The notes: generated by a model not told the origin, from the letters alone. A stretch of DNA of 64,000 bases from Paenibacillus sp. E222 (GCF_013401555.1 NZ_CP058552.1:1364001-1428000); one strand, 5' to 3'; positions 26,112 to 34,868 are shown, counted from the stretch's first letter. Numbers and translations: made by a program.

Positions 26112-26627
26112 TTAAGCTTGAGCTTGGGGTTTGAATCCTTCTTCTTTGAGATATTCGCCCGCTTCGCTACGAGATTCGAAAGCCATATCCAGATTAAGAC
26201 CAGAATACACATACCACATGTCATCTTCATATTTCAAAGTAAGTGTATGTCCATCCTCATCGATCCATGTTCCGCCGCCAGTAGAGGTTGTAGCTAATGT
26301 AGGAGCAGTTTTTGCTGGTTCTGGTTCTTTTGATTCTACTGCGTTGGGATTGGTTGACATCGCTTTGATTGTCTCATCTAACAGCGTACGTAGATCTGCT
26401 TCGGAGTAATCACGAATATTGACGAATCCTCTATCATCGGTCTCATAGTTGGGCAGCAGCCCTGCATAGATATAACCGTTACCGTTAGGATGAATATGGA
26501 GAGCAACAATCTTTTTCTCGTACGCACTTTCTTCGTAGTGGAAATTAACACGGCCGAGAGAAACATCTTTGCGTTGCAGTTGGGGATACGATTGGAGCAA
26601 TTCAAGCTTTTGTTCAACGTTAAGCAT
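26112..26627 (-). CDS. conserved hypothetical protein
   Basis: 171 residues, cytosolic, with no signal peptide or membrane segment. The N-terminal half (1-85) has LNVEQKLELLQSYPQLQRKDVSLGRVNFHYEES and HIHPNGNGYIYAGLL. A Pro/Thr-rich linker (about 95-120, EPEPAKTAPTLATTSTGGG) leads to a second small beta domain (DGHTLTLKYEDDMWYVYSGLNLDMAFESRSEAGEYLKEEGF). I do not recognise a named family. AGGAGG lies 5 nt before the ATG. Confidence 0.7.
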   Translation of the reverse strand: MLNVEQKLELLQSYPQLQRKDVSLGRVNFHYEESAYEKKIVALHIHPNGNGYIYAGLLPNYETDDRGFVNIRDYSEADLRTLLDETIKAMSTNPNAVESKEPEPAKTAPTLATTSTGGGTWIDEDGHTLTLKYEDDMWYVYSGLNLDMAFESRSEAGEYLKEEGFKPQAQA

Positions 26628-26691
26628 ATTTTCCTCCTGTTAGTGTTGGGTAGTGGTGATTATAACATACATAGGTGAAAAGATAAGCATC

Positions 26692-26720
26692 AAAAAACAG
26701 GCGCAGTCTAGCACCTGTTT
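26692..26720 (-). terminator. Rho-independent terminator after the PEP-mutase family gene
   Basis: On the minus strand AAACAGGTGC (26720-26711) pairs with GCGCCTGTTT (26104-equivalent arm at 26704-26695) with one G-U pair, followed by TTTG. It lies about 110 nt after the stop at 26833. Confidence 0.65.
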
Positions 26721-26832
26721 GAGGATTCACATCCACATCATAGATGATGCTTATAATAGTGCTTTTATTGAAATCGTGAGAAAGTACGCCTCCCTCTGGT
26801 GAAAAATGAGAAGCGCGCCTCGTGTTAATTTC

Positions 26833-27606
26833 TTAATTTCCACATAGAATACTTTGCCCCAGTGCTTTCAGGTGTTTTATTGCTTGCAGATAAGGATAAG
26901 GCCCATAACTTACGCGTGCTACACCCAGCACGGCAAGTTGTTTCGGTGAAGGCTCAGGGGATGTAACCATCACGTTGACCGGAAGCGACGAATGCTCACA
27001 CAATTGCTGAATCAGTTGTCGATCCTGTAAGCCTGGAACGAACAGACCACTGGCGCCTGCTTCTGCATAAGCCTTGGAACGAATAAGTGCTTCTTCCAGG
27101 AGAACATGATTGTGTCGTTCAGGAGCATTTTGCAAAAAGATATCTGTGCGGGCGTTAATGAACAGCGGAATGCCTGCCTGCTCCGCAGCTTCCCTGGCAG
27201 CCGACAGTCTCAGACTTTGCTCATCCACAGCGTACAGTCCCGCGCCAGTGGGAAGCTGATCCTCGATATTGATTCCTACCGCACCGTGATGGATTACTTG
27301 GCTCACATTTCCCCTCACTTCTGACGCAAACCTGCCATACCCTCCCTCAATATCGATCGTTACGGGCAAATCCACACTCGCTGTAATCCTGGCCAGGTTG
27401 TCCAGTACCAGCTGGAATGGCATCGCTTCGCCATCTTGTTCACCGTGGGCAGCAGCTACAGACCAACTGCCAGTAGCGATTGCTGTTGCTCCAGCAGATT
27501 GGATGGCGAGTGCACTCCCGGCATCCCATACATTGACCAGCACCAATGGATTACCTTTCACATGGGATTGGTGGAATAACGCCGCCTTTTCTTGTAGGGT
27601 ACTCAT
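26833..27606 (-). CDS. isocitrate lyase/PEP mutase family protein
   Basis: 257 residues of the (beta/alpha)8 PEP mutase/ICL superfamily. It has LVLVNVWDAGSALAIQSAGATAIATGSWS, the metal-binding and active-site region PVTIDIEGGYG, GINIEDQ, and INARTDIFL. It lacks the KKCGH-type catalytic loop of true isocitrate lyases, so it is more like the small carboxy-vinyl or oxaloacetate-type lyases of unknown substrate. GGAGGAG lies 9 nt before the ATG. It lies 76 bp downstream of ada on the same strand and may be read through. Confidence 0.85.
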   Translation of the reverse strand: MSTLQEKAALFHQSHVKGNPLVLVNVWDAGSALAIQSAGATAIATGSWSVAAAHGEQDGEAMPFQLVLDNLARITASVDLPVTIDIEGGYGRFASEVRGNVSQVIHHGAVGINIEDQLPTGAGLYAVDEQSLRLSAAREAAEQAGIPLFINARTDIFLQNAPERHNHVLLEEALIRSKAYAEAGASGLFVPGLQDRQLIQQLCEHSSLPVNVMVTSPEPSPKQLAVLGVARVSYGPYPYLQAIKHLKALGQSILCGN

Positions 27607-27682
27607 AAGATTTATCTCCTCCGTTACATAGCTGTAATCCTCTTCATACCACTTGCCGTTCTTCTCTTATCTCTTGAGTTAT

Positions 27683-28729
27683 TCAGGTATCCTGCTTCTC
27701 GTGAGTCAAAAGCCAGTTTTTGCGTGTCAGGCCTCCTCCGTATCCACCCAGTTCACCGCTGGCATTGATCACACGGTGACATGGAATAACAATGGCCAGT
27801 TGATTGGCTCCGTTGGCCTGTGCTACCGCTCGACAAGCTGTGGGTTTACCCAATGCATTCGCGATATCCTGATATGATCTTGTCTCCCCCGGTGGGATCG
27901 CAATCAATTGCTCCCATACACTCTTCTGGAATGGTGTTCCTAACCAGAACAACGGGGTGTGGAATACAGTTAGCGTGCCTTCAAAATACTGCGCAAGTTC
28001 CCGTTCGATTGAACGAATCGGTTCGTTTACTCCAGGTACAATGGCTGACTTCGTCCGTTTGCGCAATCGTTCCACCTCACGCTCCAGTCCTCTGCGATCT
28101 ACGAATTCGAGCAGATATAATGCTTTCTCATCGGCTACAGCCATCATGGGTCCAAGGCGTGTGTCGATCCAGGAGGCCTTCAAGACATGTTCTTCATCTA
28201 CTTGTGTAGGTGCTGCGCCCATGATTCGCGAGAAGGCATCCCGGAACCCGCTGCCGGACTCGTAACCGGTGGACAGCTGGGCATCAATGACCGTGCGACC
28301 GGAGCGAATATTTTTCAGAGCCAGTCCCATACGGCGGGCACGGGCATACTCCACAAAGGTCATGCCAAATCGCTTCTTAAACTGACGTCTGGCCGTGGAT
28401 TCGTCGATGGATAATGCCTTGAAATCCTGGCCTTTCCAGCGTTTCTCCGGATGGTTCTCCACGGCTTCCACCAATACGCGGACCACATCAGATACCTGAT
28501 TGGGATGAGATAACGGGCGGCAGCGCTGGCAAGGGCGATACGAAGCAAGCAGTGCCTGCTGCGCCGTCTCATAGAATTCGCAATTTTCGAATTTTGGCTT
28601 TCGGGCGGGGCATGTAGGCCGGCAGAATACACCCGTGGTCTTGACCCCGACATAGAATAGACCTTCGTATTCCGAATCCTTGGCAACCAGAGCCTGATAG
28701 TATTGTTCTTTCAGTTCAGCAGAAATCAT
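27683..28729 (-). CDS. ada: bifunctional DNA-repair methyltransferase/transcriptional activator Ada
   Basis: 348 residues with the full Ada layout. The N-terminal zinc domain has Cys36, Cys40, Cys67 and Cys70 (GVFCRPTCPARKP, RPCQRC) and accepts methyl groups from phosphotriesters. An AraC-type HTH follows (about 80-175). The C-terminal O6-methylguanine-DNA methyltransferase carries the acceptor Cys317 in IPCHRVI. In many Bacillales these functions are split (AdaA/AdaB); here they are fused. ATG 28729 is preferred, with AAGGA 10 nt upstream, over GTG 28738. Methylation of the zinc domain is expected to turn it into an activator of its own gene. Confidence 0.93.
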   Translation of the reverse strand: MISAELKEQYYQALVAKDSEYEGLFYVGVKTTGVFCRPTCPARKPKFENCEFYETAQQALLASYRPCQRCRPLSHPNQVSDVVRVLVEAVENHPEKRWKGQDFKALSIDESTARRQFKKRFGMTFVEYARARRMGLALKNIRSGRTVIDAQLSTGYESGSGFRDAFSRIMGAAPTQVDEEHVLKASWIDTRLGPMMAVADEKALYLLEFVDRRGLEREVERLRKRTKSAIVPGVNEPIRSIERELAQYFEGTLTVFHTPLFWLGTPFQKSVWEQLIAIPPGETRSYQDIANALGKPTACRAVAQANGANQLAIVIPCHRVINASGELGGYGGGLTRKNWLLTHEKQDT

Positions 28730-28775
28730 TGGGCGCACGTCCTTATATCAGTAGAGTTTATCCTTGTTAATATTA

Positions 28776-28800
28776 TAAAAAAACGATGCACAGGGCATCG
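28776..28800 (-). terminator. Rho-independent terminator of the broken EamA gene
   Basis: On the minus strand CGATGC (28800-28795) pairs with GCATCG (28789-28784), followed by TTTTTTTATAAT. It serves the transporter remnant upstream. Confidence 0.6.
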
Positions 28801-28823
28801 CCGAAAATCAGGCATGAATATTT

Positions 28824-29053
28824 TTATTTCTTCAATACTTCCTTATTATTCGCTCGTCCAGTCCAGTTTACCAGAAAGATCCCCAGGAATATGCGCATAG
28901 CCCACCCATATAGACGTAATTCCGAATAACTTCGCCAAAAAGCAGCCAGCCGGATAAGACACCGATTGCCCCACCTGCGGCACAACAACTTTTTAAAGGA
29001 TAATGTTCACTATTTGACAGGGCGAAAAAAATATCTGATCTAAGCGATGCCAT
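28824..29053 (-). pseudogene. C-terminal remnant of an EamA/DMT transporter, frameshifted
   Basis: On the minus strand the segment GAIGVLSGWLLFGEVIRNYVYMGG is the typical ninth-tenth helix region of EamA (DMT) transporters. The frame then shifts near 28905; in another frame the C-terminus continues RIFLGIFLVNWTGRANNKE and stops at 28824, followed by a terminator. Only about 75 of the usual 300 residues remain. The 5' part is lost at the junction with the sigma-like fragment, so a deletion or replacement took place here. Confidence 0.6.
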
Positions 29054-29060
29054 TAATGCC

Positions 29061-29255
29061 TTGTCCGAACTTTTAGTACAAGCACAGCAACACCACGATC
29101 AGGAGGCAACATTACATGTCCTAGAATCTTTTATACCAAAGATTAAAGCCTCCTTGCGACAAGTCCCCGCTGATTATCGAGATGATTTAAGACAGGAACT
29201 CTATGTCAAAATGATTGAGGTGATACAGACTTTCGATACTTGTGAATTGAAATAA
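29061..29255 (+). CDS. sigma-like HTH_16 (RsoA/UviA-type) fragment
   Basis: 64 codons from a TTG with no clear ribosome site. The product, LLVQAQQHHDQEATLHVLESFIPKIKASLRQ then YRDDLRQELYVKMIEVIQTFD, matches the N-terminal sigma region 2-like helix-turn-helix of small accessory sigma proteins. It ends soon after IQTFD, shorter than usual, so it may be 3'-truncated. Relatives often sit beside holin or lysozyme genes; here a lysozyme gene follows 156 nt later. It may be a small functional cofactor or a remnant. Confidence 0.4.
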   Translation: MSELLVQAQQHHDQEATLHVLESFIPKIKASLRQVPADYRDDLRQELYVKMIEVIQTFDTCELK

Positions 29256-29411
29256 AATTTGGAGCGTGGTTGTAAAAAAAGAGACTCATTTCTCTTTATA
29301 TATATGTGAAGGCAATACGGCATTGCAGAAAACTTGGGAATGGTTGTTCTGGCTATGATTCCTCCTTATTGCTCTCATAACTAATAAAAATAACTTTAGG
29401 AGTGATTTATT

Positions 29412-29987
29412 ATGGCAAATCTAAGCGCTAATGGAGCAACTTTTATGAAAGGGCATGAGGGACTTAACTTAAAATTCTATGCCGATCCAAAAGGTTTTCC
29501 AACAGTTGGATATGGACATCTGATAACAAAGTCTAAAACATACACAAAAAATACAACTTTAACCCAGGCACAAGCTGATGCTCTATCTAAATCTTTGGGA
29601 CTCAGTTATACTTCTCCAATTACTCAATCTCAGGCAAATACATTCTTTACCAATGATACTGCAAGTGCTGTAGCAGCAGTAAATAATGTAACCCTTCCTG
29701 CAGGTATGTCTCTTTCACAAAATCAGTTTGATGCACTTGTTTCGCTCACTTTTAATGCAGGTGCTGGGGTGCTCAATACCAATGACGTAAAAAGTCTGCT
29801 TGCGTACAAGCTAATCTATTCATCTTTTCAAGGTCCACGTTCTCAAACAGAACTTGATAATTGTTCAAAATTAGTAAGCAAAGCATTTTCATATGATATA
29901 AATTTGCAAAGACGAAGAAATGAAGAAGCAGAACTATTTTGTAAAGGCTCGGGTTATACTCATAAATATCCAGTATATACACTATAG
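29412..29987 (+). CDS. phage-type lysozyme, GH24
   Basis: 191 residues of the T4-like lysozyme family. The catalytic Glu16 is in MKGHEGLNLKFYADP, followed by GFPTVGYGHLI and NQFDALVSLTFNAGAGVLN. No signal peptide or wall-binding module is present, so export would need a holin, which is not visible nearby. The base composition is AT-richer than that of the flanking genes, which suggests phage or island origin. TTAGGAG lies 9 nt before the ATG. Role: peptidoglycan cleavage, perhaps for lysis or bacteriocin release. Confidence 0.88.
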   Translation: MANLSANGATFMKGHEGLNLKFYADPKGFPTVGYGHLITKSKTYTKNTTLTQAQADALSKSLGLSYTSPITQSQANTFFTNDTASAVAAVNNVTLPAGMSLSQNQFDALVSLTFNAGAGVLNTNDVKSLLAYKLIYSSFQGPRSQTELDNCSKLVSKAFSYDINLQRRRNEEAELFCKGSGYTHKYPVYTL

Positions 29988-30010
29988 TTCAATCGGTTTA
30001 CGGCATAAAC

Positions 30011-30048
30011 AAGAAAGGTCAGCCTAAAGAGGCTGACCTTTCTTGTTT
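30011..30048. terminator. bidirectional terminator after the lysozyme gene
   Basis: AAGAAAGGTCAGCC (30011-30024) / GGCTGACCTTTCTT (30031-30044), a perfect 14-bp stem between convergent genes. Confidence 0.9.
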
Positions 30049-30070
30049 TGAAAATATAACCTTAATTCAT

Positions 30071-30670
30071 TTAATCATTAATTTTTTTGAGCTCAAAAAT
30101 AGTTGCCTCTGATAACAAGATAAGCCTATCGTTATTAACAGCTAAAAAGCTTAAACCTACAGGTATGCTCATTTTTGTAGAAGGGTCACTTATATCTATT
30201 GCCTTTACCTCATCATTTATATTTAAGTCTGGAATTTGAATTTTATACAATCTATAAAAAGAGGTAGAGTTATAGCATGTCGCTATATTCTGATATAATG
30301 GATTCTTCAGCTCATATTGATAATCACTATAGTTTTTTAGTCCTTTTGATGAAAAAAAGTCTTTTTCGATTACAATTTCATCCCCGATAAATTTTTGCCC
30401 TGTTGGATATTCAGAAGCATCATTATAAGAATTTGCAAACCCAAGGTGCTTCTTAACTTTCCAAGTTCCGTAAATAAATTTTTCAGTTTCACTATCCAAT
30501 TTTACACGTCCTTGCGAACAATACTCGGAGGTGCTAGCTGGACTGGTAGACTCCTTTGCTTCAGGTTTTGGCTCACTAGATGCATTTGAACTTGAAGTCG
30601 TTTCAACCTTTCCACAAGCTGATGCTAACATCAGCATTATCATCATACAAGCCAATAATGTTTTTTTCAT
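30071..30670 (-). CDS. putative lipoprotein of unknown function
   Basis: 199 residues. The signal peptide MKKTLLACMMIMLMLASAC ends in a lipobox (Cys19). A Ser/Glu/Pro-rich linker of about 30 residues (SSSNASSEPKPEAKESTSPAS) is followed by a lipocalin-size domain beginning FIYGTWKVKKHLGFA, which resembles small beta-barrel extracytoplasmic domains, and ending FLAVNNDRLILLSEATIFELKK. AT-rich like the neighbouring lysozyme gene. No named family was recognised. Confidence 0.7.
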   Translation of the reverse strand: MKKTLLACMMIMLMLASACGKVETTSSSNASSEPKPEAKESTSPASTSEYCSQGRVKLDSETEKFIYGTWKVKKHLGFANSYNDASEYPTGQKFIGDEIVIEKDFFSSKGLKNYSDYQYELKNPLYQNIATCYNSTSFYRLYKIQIPDLNINDEVKAIDISDPSTKMSIPVGLSFLAVNNDRLILLSEATIFELKKIND

Positions 30671-30991
30671 ATCTCACACTCCTACTATAAAGTTATGTTT
30701 TCGCATGTTTACTCGCTTGATAACTGAGTTAATCCCCGTATGGATTAAAATCTCCTGTTCCATTGTTTTTTATATCACCATGTGCTAAAAGCTACTTCCA
30801 TACAGCGAGTAATCCTTCACTGCTGTATAACAAATGGGGGATGCATTTTCTTTATTTTTCGATGTCGCTCATTTTTCAACAATTTATTCCCCTTTTATCT
30901 ACCTAGCAGAAATTATATCAGAGCAATTTAAGTGATGAATGACATAAAATTAACATTATTTATGAATAAGGTTAACTTTATGTTATCTAGA
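30671..30991. other. AT-rich spacer with a long inverted repeat
   Basis: No gene is visible between the lipoprotein start and the IS5 fragment. A 19-bp inverted repeat with two mismatches and a 4-nt loop lies at 30942-30983; the rest shows no recognisable feature. Confidence 0.5.
30942..30983. repeat. 19-bp inverted repeat next to the IS5 fragment
   Basis: The left arm begins ACATAAAATTAAC and the right arm ends GTTAACTTTATGT; two mismatches over 19 bp, loop TATG. It abuts the transposase remnant and could be an operator, a hairpin or the end of a small mobile element. Confidence 0.5.
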
Positions 30992-31150
30992 TCACAATAT
31001 TAATTCGAAATGAAGTGGGTTTCCGAGCGCATCAACTACGGCATGAATTTTGGTGCTTAGTCCTCCCCGGGAACGTCCGATCGCTTGCTTTGCCCCTTTT
31101 GCGCCTGATCCATGCTGGTGAACACGCACAATCGATGAAATAATCGAGCT
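30992..31150 (-). pseudogene. IS5-family transposase fragment
   Basis: In one minus-strand frame 52 codons read IVRVHQHGSGAKGAKQAIG then RSRGGLSTKIHAVVDALGNP and end in TGA. This is the conserved central DDE-region segment of IS5-group transposases. Start, catalytic residues and inverted repeats are missing, so it is a dead remnant. Confidence 0.75.
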
Positions 31151-31290
31151 AACTTATAACTCATTTACATAATATGGAGCTTAATGTGAGACGATATGGT
31201 GTAGTAATTACTATAGAAGGTGCTGAATGGAAAGTTCTCTTTGGATGAATGCATCGTGCTTGTTACTTTAGATCAATGGAGGGAGTTCCA

Positions 31291-31872
31291 ATGATGAAAA
31301 ATAATAAAAATAAATCTATACTCTGGGTGTCTGCTCTATGTATTCTGCTGTTGACCAGTGCATGTGGGGCGAAAAACAACAACGAATCCGTACAGGAACA
31401 CGCCTATCCACAATCAAAGCAGCCCATAGAGGAAGCGGGAAATAGTTCCATTCCCAATATTGAAGCCAAGAATAACAATAATCAGGCGAGCGAAAGTGGG
31501 AATGAAGGCAAGCCTACGGCCCAATCAAAATCCTCCGCTGATGCGGAAGGACAGGTCATGATCGTCATTGACCAGACGGATAAGCCGTCCGAGGGCAATA
31601 GCTTTGATTTTGCGATAAAACAAATTCCTGAGGGCTATGCTTTATCCGAGATGCGCTGGACGTCCAACACGGTAACGATTGTGAATTCCTACAAAGAAGC
31701 GATCGAGCATGGCGCAAATGGAAAAGAAGGGTTTTATATCAGTGGTGACGGGCAATTCTCCGGATTTATCTATTCGGATGAGATGAAGGGTGAACGCGGC
31801 AAGGCGACGTTTGTGTTTACCAATGAAGAGGGGAAAGAAGTGACCTCGGAGAAGGAAATTAAATTAAAATAA
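31291..31872 (+). CDS. putative lipoprotein of unknown function
   Basis: 193 residues. The signal peptide ends in the lipobox LLTSAC (Cys about 25). A long Asn/Ser/Glu-rich disordered linker (about 30-85) is followed by a small beta domain with VMIVIDQTDKPSEGNSFDFAIKQIPEGYALSEMRW and GATFV-like closing strands. GGAGGG lies 7 nt before ATG 31291. No family was recognised; an extracytoplasmic membrane-anchored protein. Confidence 0.7.
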   Translation: MMKNNKNKSILWVSALCILLLTSACGAKNNNESVQEHAYPQSKQPIEEAGNSSIPNIEAKNNNNQASESGNEGKPTAQSKSSADAEGQVMIVIDQTDKPSEGNSFDFAIKQIPEGYALSEMRWTSNTVTIVNSYKEAIEHGANGKEGFYISGDGQFSGFIYSDEMKGERGKATFVFTNEEGKEVTSEKEIKLK

Positions 31873-31967
31873 TCAGGCAAGTCATAGTGTGTGCCGTGTC
31901 TCTGTTAATTCAATGGAAAATGAAACAGACAGATTATACGTCCTCTTCAACTCTCCCATAAATGAGT

Positions 31968-31998
31968 AAAAGCAGCCGTCATGGCTGCTTTTCTATTT
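31968..31998. terminator. terminator between lipoprotein and CdsA-like genes
   Basis: AAAAGCAGCC (31968-31977) / GGCTGCTTTT (31983-31992), usable on both strands. Confidence 0.8.
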
Positions 31999-32072
31999 AT
32001 GGCGCGAGCTCACACTTTATTCAACTAGACTGGTGCGTCCAGCTCTCGTATCTGTAACAGATACTGCTGCTC

Positions 32073-32996
32073 CTACATGAAGTCGAAGAAATAACGCACC
32101 ACGTGGAACATGACCGGAGAGGTGTACGTCAGGCTGTCGACCCGGCTCAGGTAGCTTTTTTTCAGCGCATCGAACTTATTGTCATCCCCGATTAACAAAT
32201 CCCGCTTCAGAACAGAAACCGTCAGACTTCCGAAGAACCCAGCCAGAGCGATTAACACACCGATGAAAAGCGCGAAACGTGCATCAAACGGAGTCAGGTA
32301 AGGGTGAATGAAATAAGAGGCAGCGGTGGTTACAACGAATGCACAGGCGAACCCTTCCCATGTCAAAAAAGGATTGGCCGTGGGCACCACTTTGCGTTTG
32401 CCCAGATAGAGCGAGGCCAGATAATGCACCACATCATTCAGCTGGGTTAACACGACCAGGAACAGGACCAGCTTTGAGCCATATTCCGGTGTTGCGAACG
32501 GGAAGTAGGCCAGATGACTAAGTCCAAATACCATCAGCATCAATCCCCATTGCGTCGAGCTCACACTGCGCAGGAAACCAACCGTGCCCTTATTAATCAG
32601 ACGTGGCAGGGGCAGCACCAGGAAGACATATAGTGGAATAAACACAATAAACATCCCATACCATCCAATATAGATCCAGTAGAACTGTACCGGAATCGCC
32701 AGATACGCCCATAGAAACAACCTGCGATCCGCTTTGCGGGTGCTGCGGATCATGGAGAAGTACTCTTTCAGCGCGAAAAAGGTGAGTACCATGAGGGAAA
32801 TCAGAGAGACAATCGGATTGAAGAGGGTGGCGAGGCAGAAAATGACCAACATGCCCCACCAGGTTTTGATTTTGTTGCCAATGCCCGAATAATCCTTATC
32901 CGGCTGAAGCTTCGTAATGATTTTGTACACGATATGTATGACCAGTAAAGCAATAAAAATCAGTGTTAAGGTAAAGAGTGAACTGCTCAAGTACAA
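32073..32996 (-). CDS. CdsA-like phosphatidate cytidylyltransferase family protein
   Basis: 307 residues with about eight hydrophobic segments. The C-terminal half follows the CdsA plan: PTANPFLTWEGFACAFVVTTAAS, then SLTVSVLKRDLLIGDD and SYLSRVDSLTYTSPVMFHVVRYF. The strict CdsA signature (with K-D and H-G-G) is not intact, so it belongs to the divergent YnbB-like branch and its substrate may differ from phosphatidic acid. The start is TTG 32996 or TTG 32990; AGGTGA fits the second better. Membrane lipid synthesis is inferred. Confidence 0.78.
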   Translation of the reverse strand: MYLSSSLFTLTLIFIALLVIHIVYKIITKLQPDKDYSGIGNKIKTWWGMLVIFCLATLFNPIVSLISLMVLTFFALKEYFSMIRSTRKADRRLFLWAYLAIPVQFYWIYIGWYGMFIVFIPLYVFLVLPLPRLINKGTVGFLRSVSSTQWGLMLMVFGLSHLAYFPFATPEYGSKLVLFLVVLTQLNDVVHYLASLYLGKRKVVPTANPFLTWEGFACAFVVTTAASYFIHPYLTPFDARFALFIGVLIALAGFFGSLTVSVLKRDLLIGDDNKFDALKKSYLSRVDSLTYTSPVMFHVVRYFFDFM

Positions 32997-33086
32997 TCAC
33001 CTGCTTATCCAGAAGTAAGATTCCAATATAGGGTACCTATGTTATTATGAAGGAATAGTGCCAACTTGATAAGGGGAAATTTAGTT

Positions 33087-33641
33087 ATGACAGAAACACG
33101 CTCCATTTATATCCTGCTTACGAATACGGGAACATTGTTTACCAAAGTCATTCAGAGTTACACCAGAGCACCATACAATCATGCCTCCATCTCATTTGAC
33201 CGAGAATTATCCGAGCTGTACAGCTTTGGTCGCAAGCATCCCAGCAATCCGCTGAACGGCGGGTTCGTGAAGGAAGATATTCAGACAGGTACATACAGTA
33301 AGTATCCAAATACCACATGTGTGATTTATGAGCTTCAGGTGACGGAGCGTGAAGTGGAAAAAATGAAACGGGTGCTGAACATCTTCATCCGCAGCCGCCA
33401 GAAATATATGTACAATCTGCTTGGTGTGATTGGCATTACGTTGAAGGAGCCAGTGGAGTTCAGCAACTCCTACTTTTGCTCGCAATTTGTTGCCGAGATT
33501 CTACAACGTTCAGGCATCAAGCTGTGGAACAAGCTGCCTGCGCTGGTGACCCCGGATGATTTTCGCCAAAGTGAACAACTGCAGCTGGTATATGAAGGGA
33601 AGTTACGGGAGTATAAACCGGGAATTGAAGAGGGGGAATGA
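33087..33641 (+). CDS. YiiX/YebB-like NlpC/P60-superfamily cysteine hydrolase
   Basis: 184 residues. The permuted papain-like fold shows its His in YTRAPYNHASISFD and its Cys in SNSYFCSQFVAEILQRSGI. Such YiiX-type proteins are thought to cleave peptide or lipid amide and ester bonds. No signal peptide is present. ATG 33087 has AAGGGG 10 nt upstream; the frame is open upstream to 33066 without support. Confidence 0.8.
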   Translation: MTETRSIYILLTNTGTLFTKVIQSYTRAPYNHASISFDRELSELYSFGRKHPSNPLNGGFVKEDIQTGTYSKYPNTTCVIYELQVTEREVEKMKRVLNIFIRSRQKYMYNLLGVIGITLKEPVEFSNSYFCSQFVAEILQRSGIKLWNKLPALVTPDDFRQSEQLQLVYEGKLREYKPGIEEGE

Positions 33642-33704
33642 GGGCAAGGAGTATGTCATATGCTAATATGCTCGCTTTCCTATCGCTCAAAAAACATAGT
33701 ATAA

Positions 33705-33743
33705 AACAGCCTGCCGCCACGGATTTGCGGGCAACAGGCTGTT
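33705..33743. terminator. bidirectional terminator between the YiiX-like and VOC genes
   Basis: AACAGCCTG (33705-33713) / CAGGCTGTT (33735-33743), between convergent genes; the minus side runs into TTTTATAC. Confidence 0.75.
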
Positions 33744-33757
33744 CGGCTTGTGTAACG

Positions 33758-34219
33758 CTAGATCGATGGTGTGGATGAACGATCAAAATCAACCTCTTCG
33801 AGGAATTCAATGACTTCACCATTCGGACTGTGCACAACCGCATTTCGAACTTGAAGCGGGGGTTCACCAAGTGAGATCCAATCGGGTTGAACATAAGGTT
33901 TAGCACCATGAGCAAGCGCTTGCTCGTAGATCTTTTCCACATTATCTACGTAAAAGGCGAAATGCAGCAATGCCCCATGTTTAACTGCTTCGGGAGAGTC
34001 TGCTGGTTCGCCTTCGGCCGCGATTACGGCTCCGGGGTCAAACAGTTCAATGCAGGTCCGTTGATCCGGTGAGATCAGCATACATGCCTCGGTAATTTGG
34101 AAGACCGGCAGACTCCAAGAGTGACCAACTTTAAATCCTAATACATCGGTATAGAATGAGAGGGTATCCTCATAATTACGTGCTTGAATAGCTACGTGAG
34201 CAAGTCCATTTACACTCAT
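33758..34219 (-). CDS. VOC (glyoxalase/bleomycin-resistance) family protein
   Basis: 153 residues with two beta-alpha-beta-beta-beta modules: LAHVAIQARNYEDTLSFYTDVLGFKVGHSW and LLHFAFYVDNVEKIYEQALAHGAK..VHSPNGEVIEFLE. Putative metal ligands are His in LAHVAI, Glu in CIELFDP, His in LLHFAF and Glu in EVIEF. The activity is unspecified. ATG 34219 follows AAGGAG by 9 nt; an upstream open frame has no ribosome site. Confidence 0.85.
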   Translation of the reverse strand: MSVNGLAHVAIQARNYEDTLSFYTDVLGFKVGHSWSLPVFQITEACMLISPDQRTCIELFDPGAVIAAEGEPADSPEAVKHGALLHFAFYVDNVEKIYEQALAHGAKPYVQPDWISLGEPPLQVRNAVVHSPNGEVIEFLEEVDFDRSSTPSI

Positions 34220-34380
34220 GCTCGTCACTCCTTCTTCAGATTGTTTTCTAAAGTATAAAGGGAACGCTGCATTGGAACCATGCGATATCAAAGGATATAA
34301 TGGAGTAAGAGTTGTAATTTATGAGCTCTTTTAACCCAAAAAACTTATTAAATTAGCCTGATTCTCGGGAGGGACTATAA

Positions 34381-34815
34381 ATGGGTTATGTTATAGATGA
34401 GATCGACCAGCAGATTATGCGCTTGCTGCAGCACCATGCACGCATGCCGATTGTACAGATTAGCAAAGAGGTGAATATGTCCCAACCTTCGGTCAAGGAG
34501 AGAATTCTCAAACTGGAGGAAAATGGGGTCATATCGGGCTATTCAACCATCTATAATCTGGCCAAACTAAATCGTGGAACAACGACTTTTATTTTGCTTA
34601 AGACAGAGCATTGTGAGGAATTCGTTCACTTCTGTGAACAGGCTGTTGAGGTCACGGATTTATATCGGATTAGCGGTGAGTACAACTATCTGATCAAGGT
34701 ACAGACGGCAACCATTGAAGAGCTTGCTGAGTTCCAGGACTCGCTTGTGAAGCTTGGTCCATCCAAATCCCATATTAGTATGAAAAATATAATGGAACAC
34801 CGTGTGCTTCTCTAG
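34381..34815 (+). CDS. Lrp/AsnC family transcriptional regulator
   Basis: 144 residues. The N-terminal HTH has IDEIDQQIMRLLQHHARMPIVQISKEVNMSQPSVKERILKLEENGVISGYST; the C-terminal RAM ligand domain (about 62-135) has LYRISGEYNYLIKVQTATIEELAEF. Likely an amino-acid-responsive regulator. GGGAGGG lies 7 nt before the ATG. A perfect 26-bp palindrome lies downstream, ahead of the glycerate kinase gene. Confidence 0.9.
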   Translation: MGYVIDEIDQQIMRLLQHHARMPIVQISKEVNMSQPSVKERILKLEENGVISGYSTIYNLAKLNRGTTTFILLKTEHCEEFVHFCEQAVEVTDLYRISGEYNYLIKVQTATIEELAEFQDSLVKLGPSKSHISMKNIMEHRVLL

Positions 34816-34842
34816 GAAGCAGCAAAGCACGATAGTGTAACG

Positions 34843-34867
34843 GTGGCAGGATATTCGGTCCTGCCAC
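34843..34867 (+). terminator. hairpin after the Lrp-family gene
   Basis: GTGGCAGGA (34843-34851) / TCCTGCCAC (34859-34867) is a perfect stem, but no T-run follows, so termination is uncertain. Confidence 0.45.
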
Positions 34868-34868
34868 T

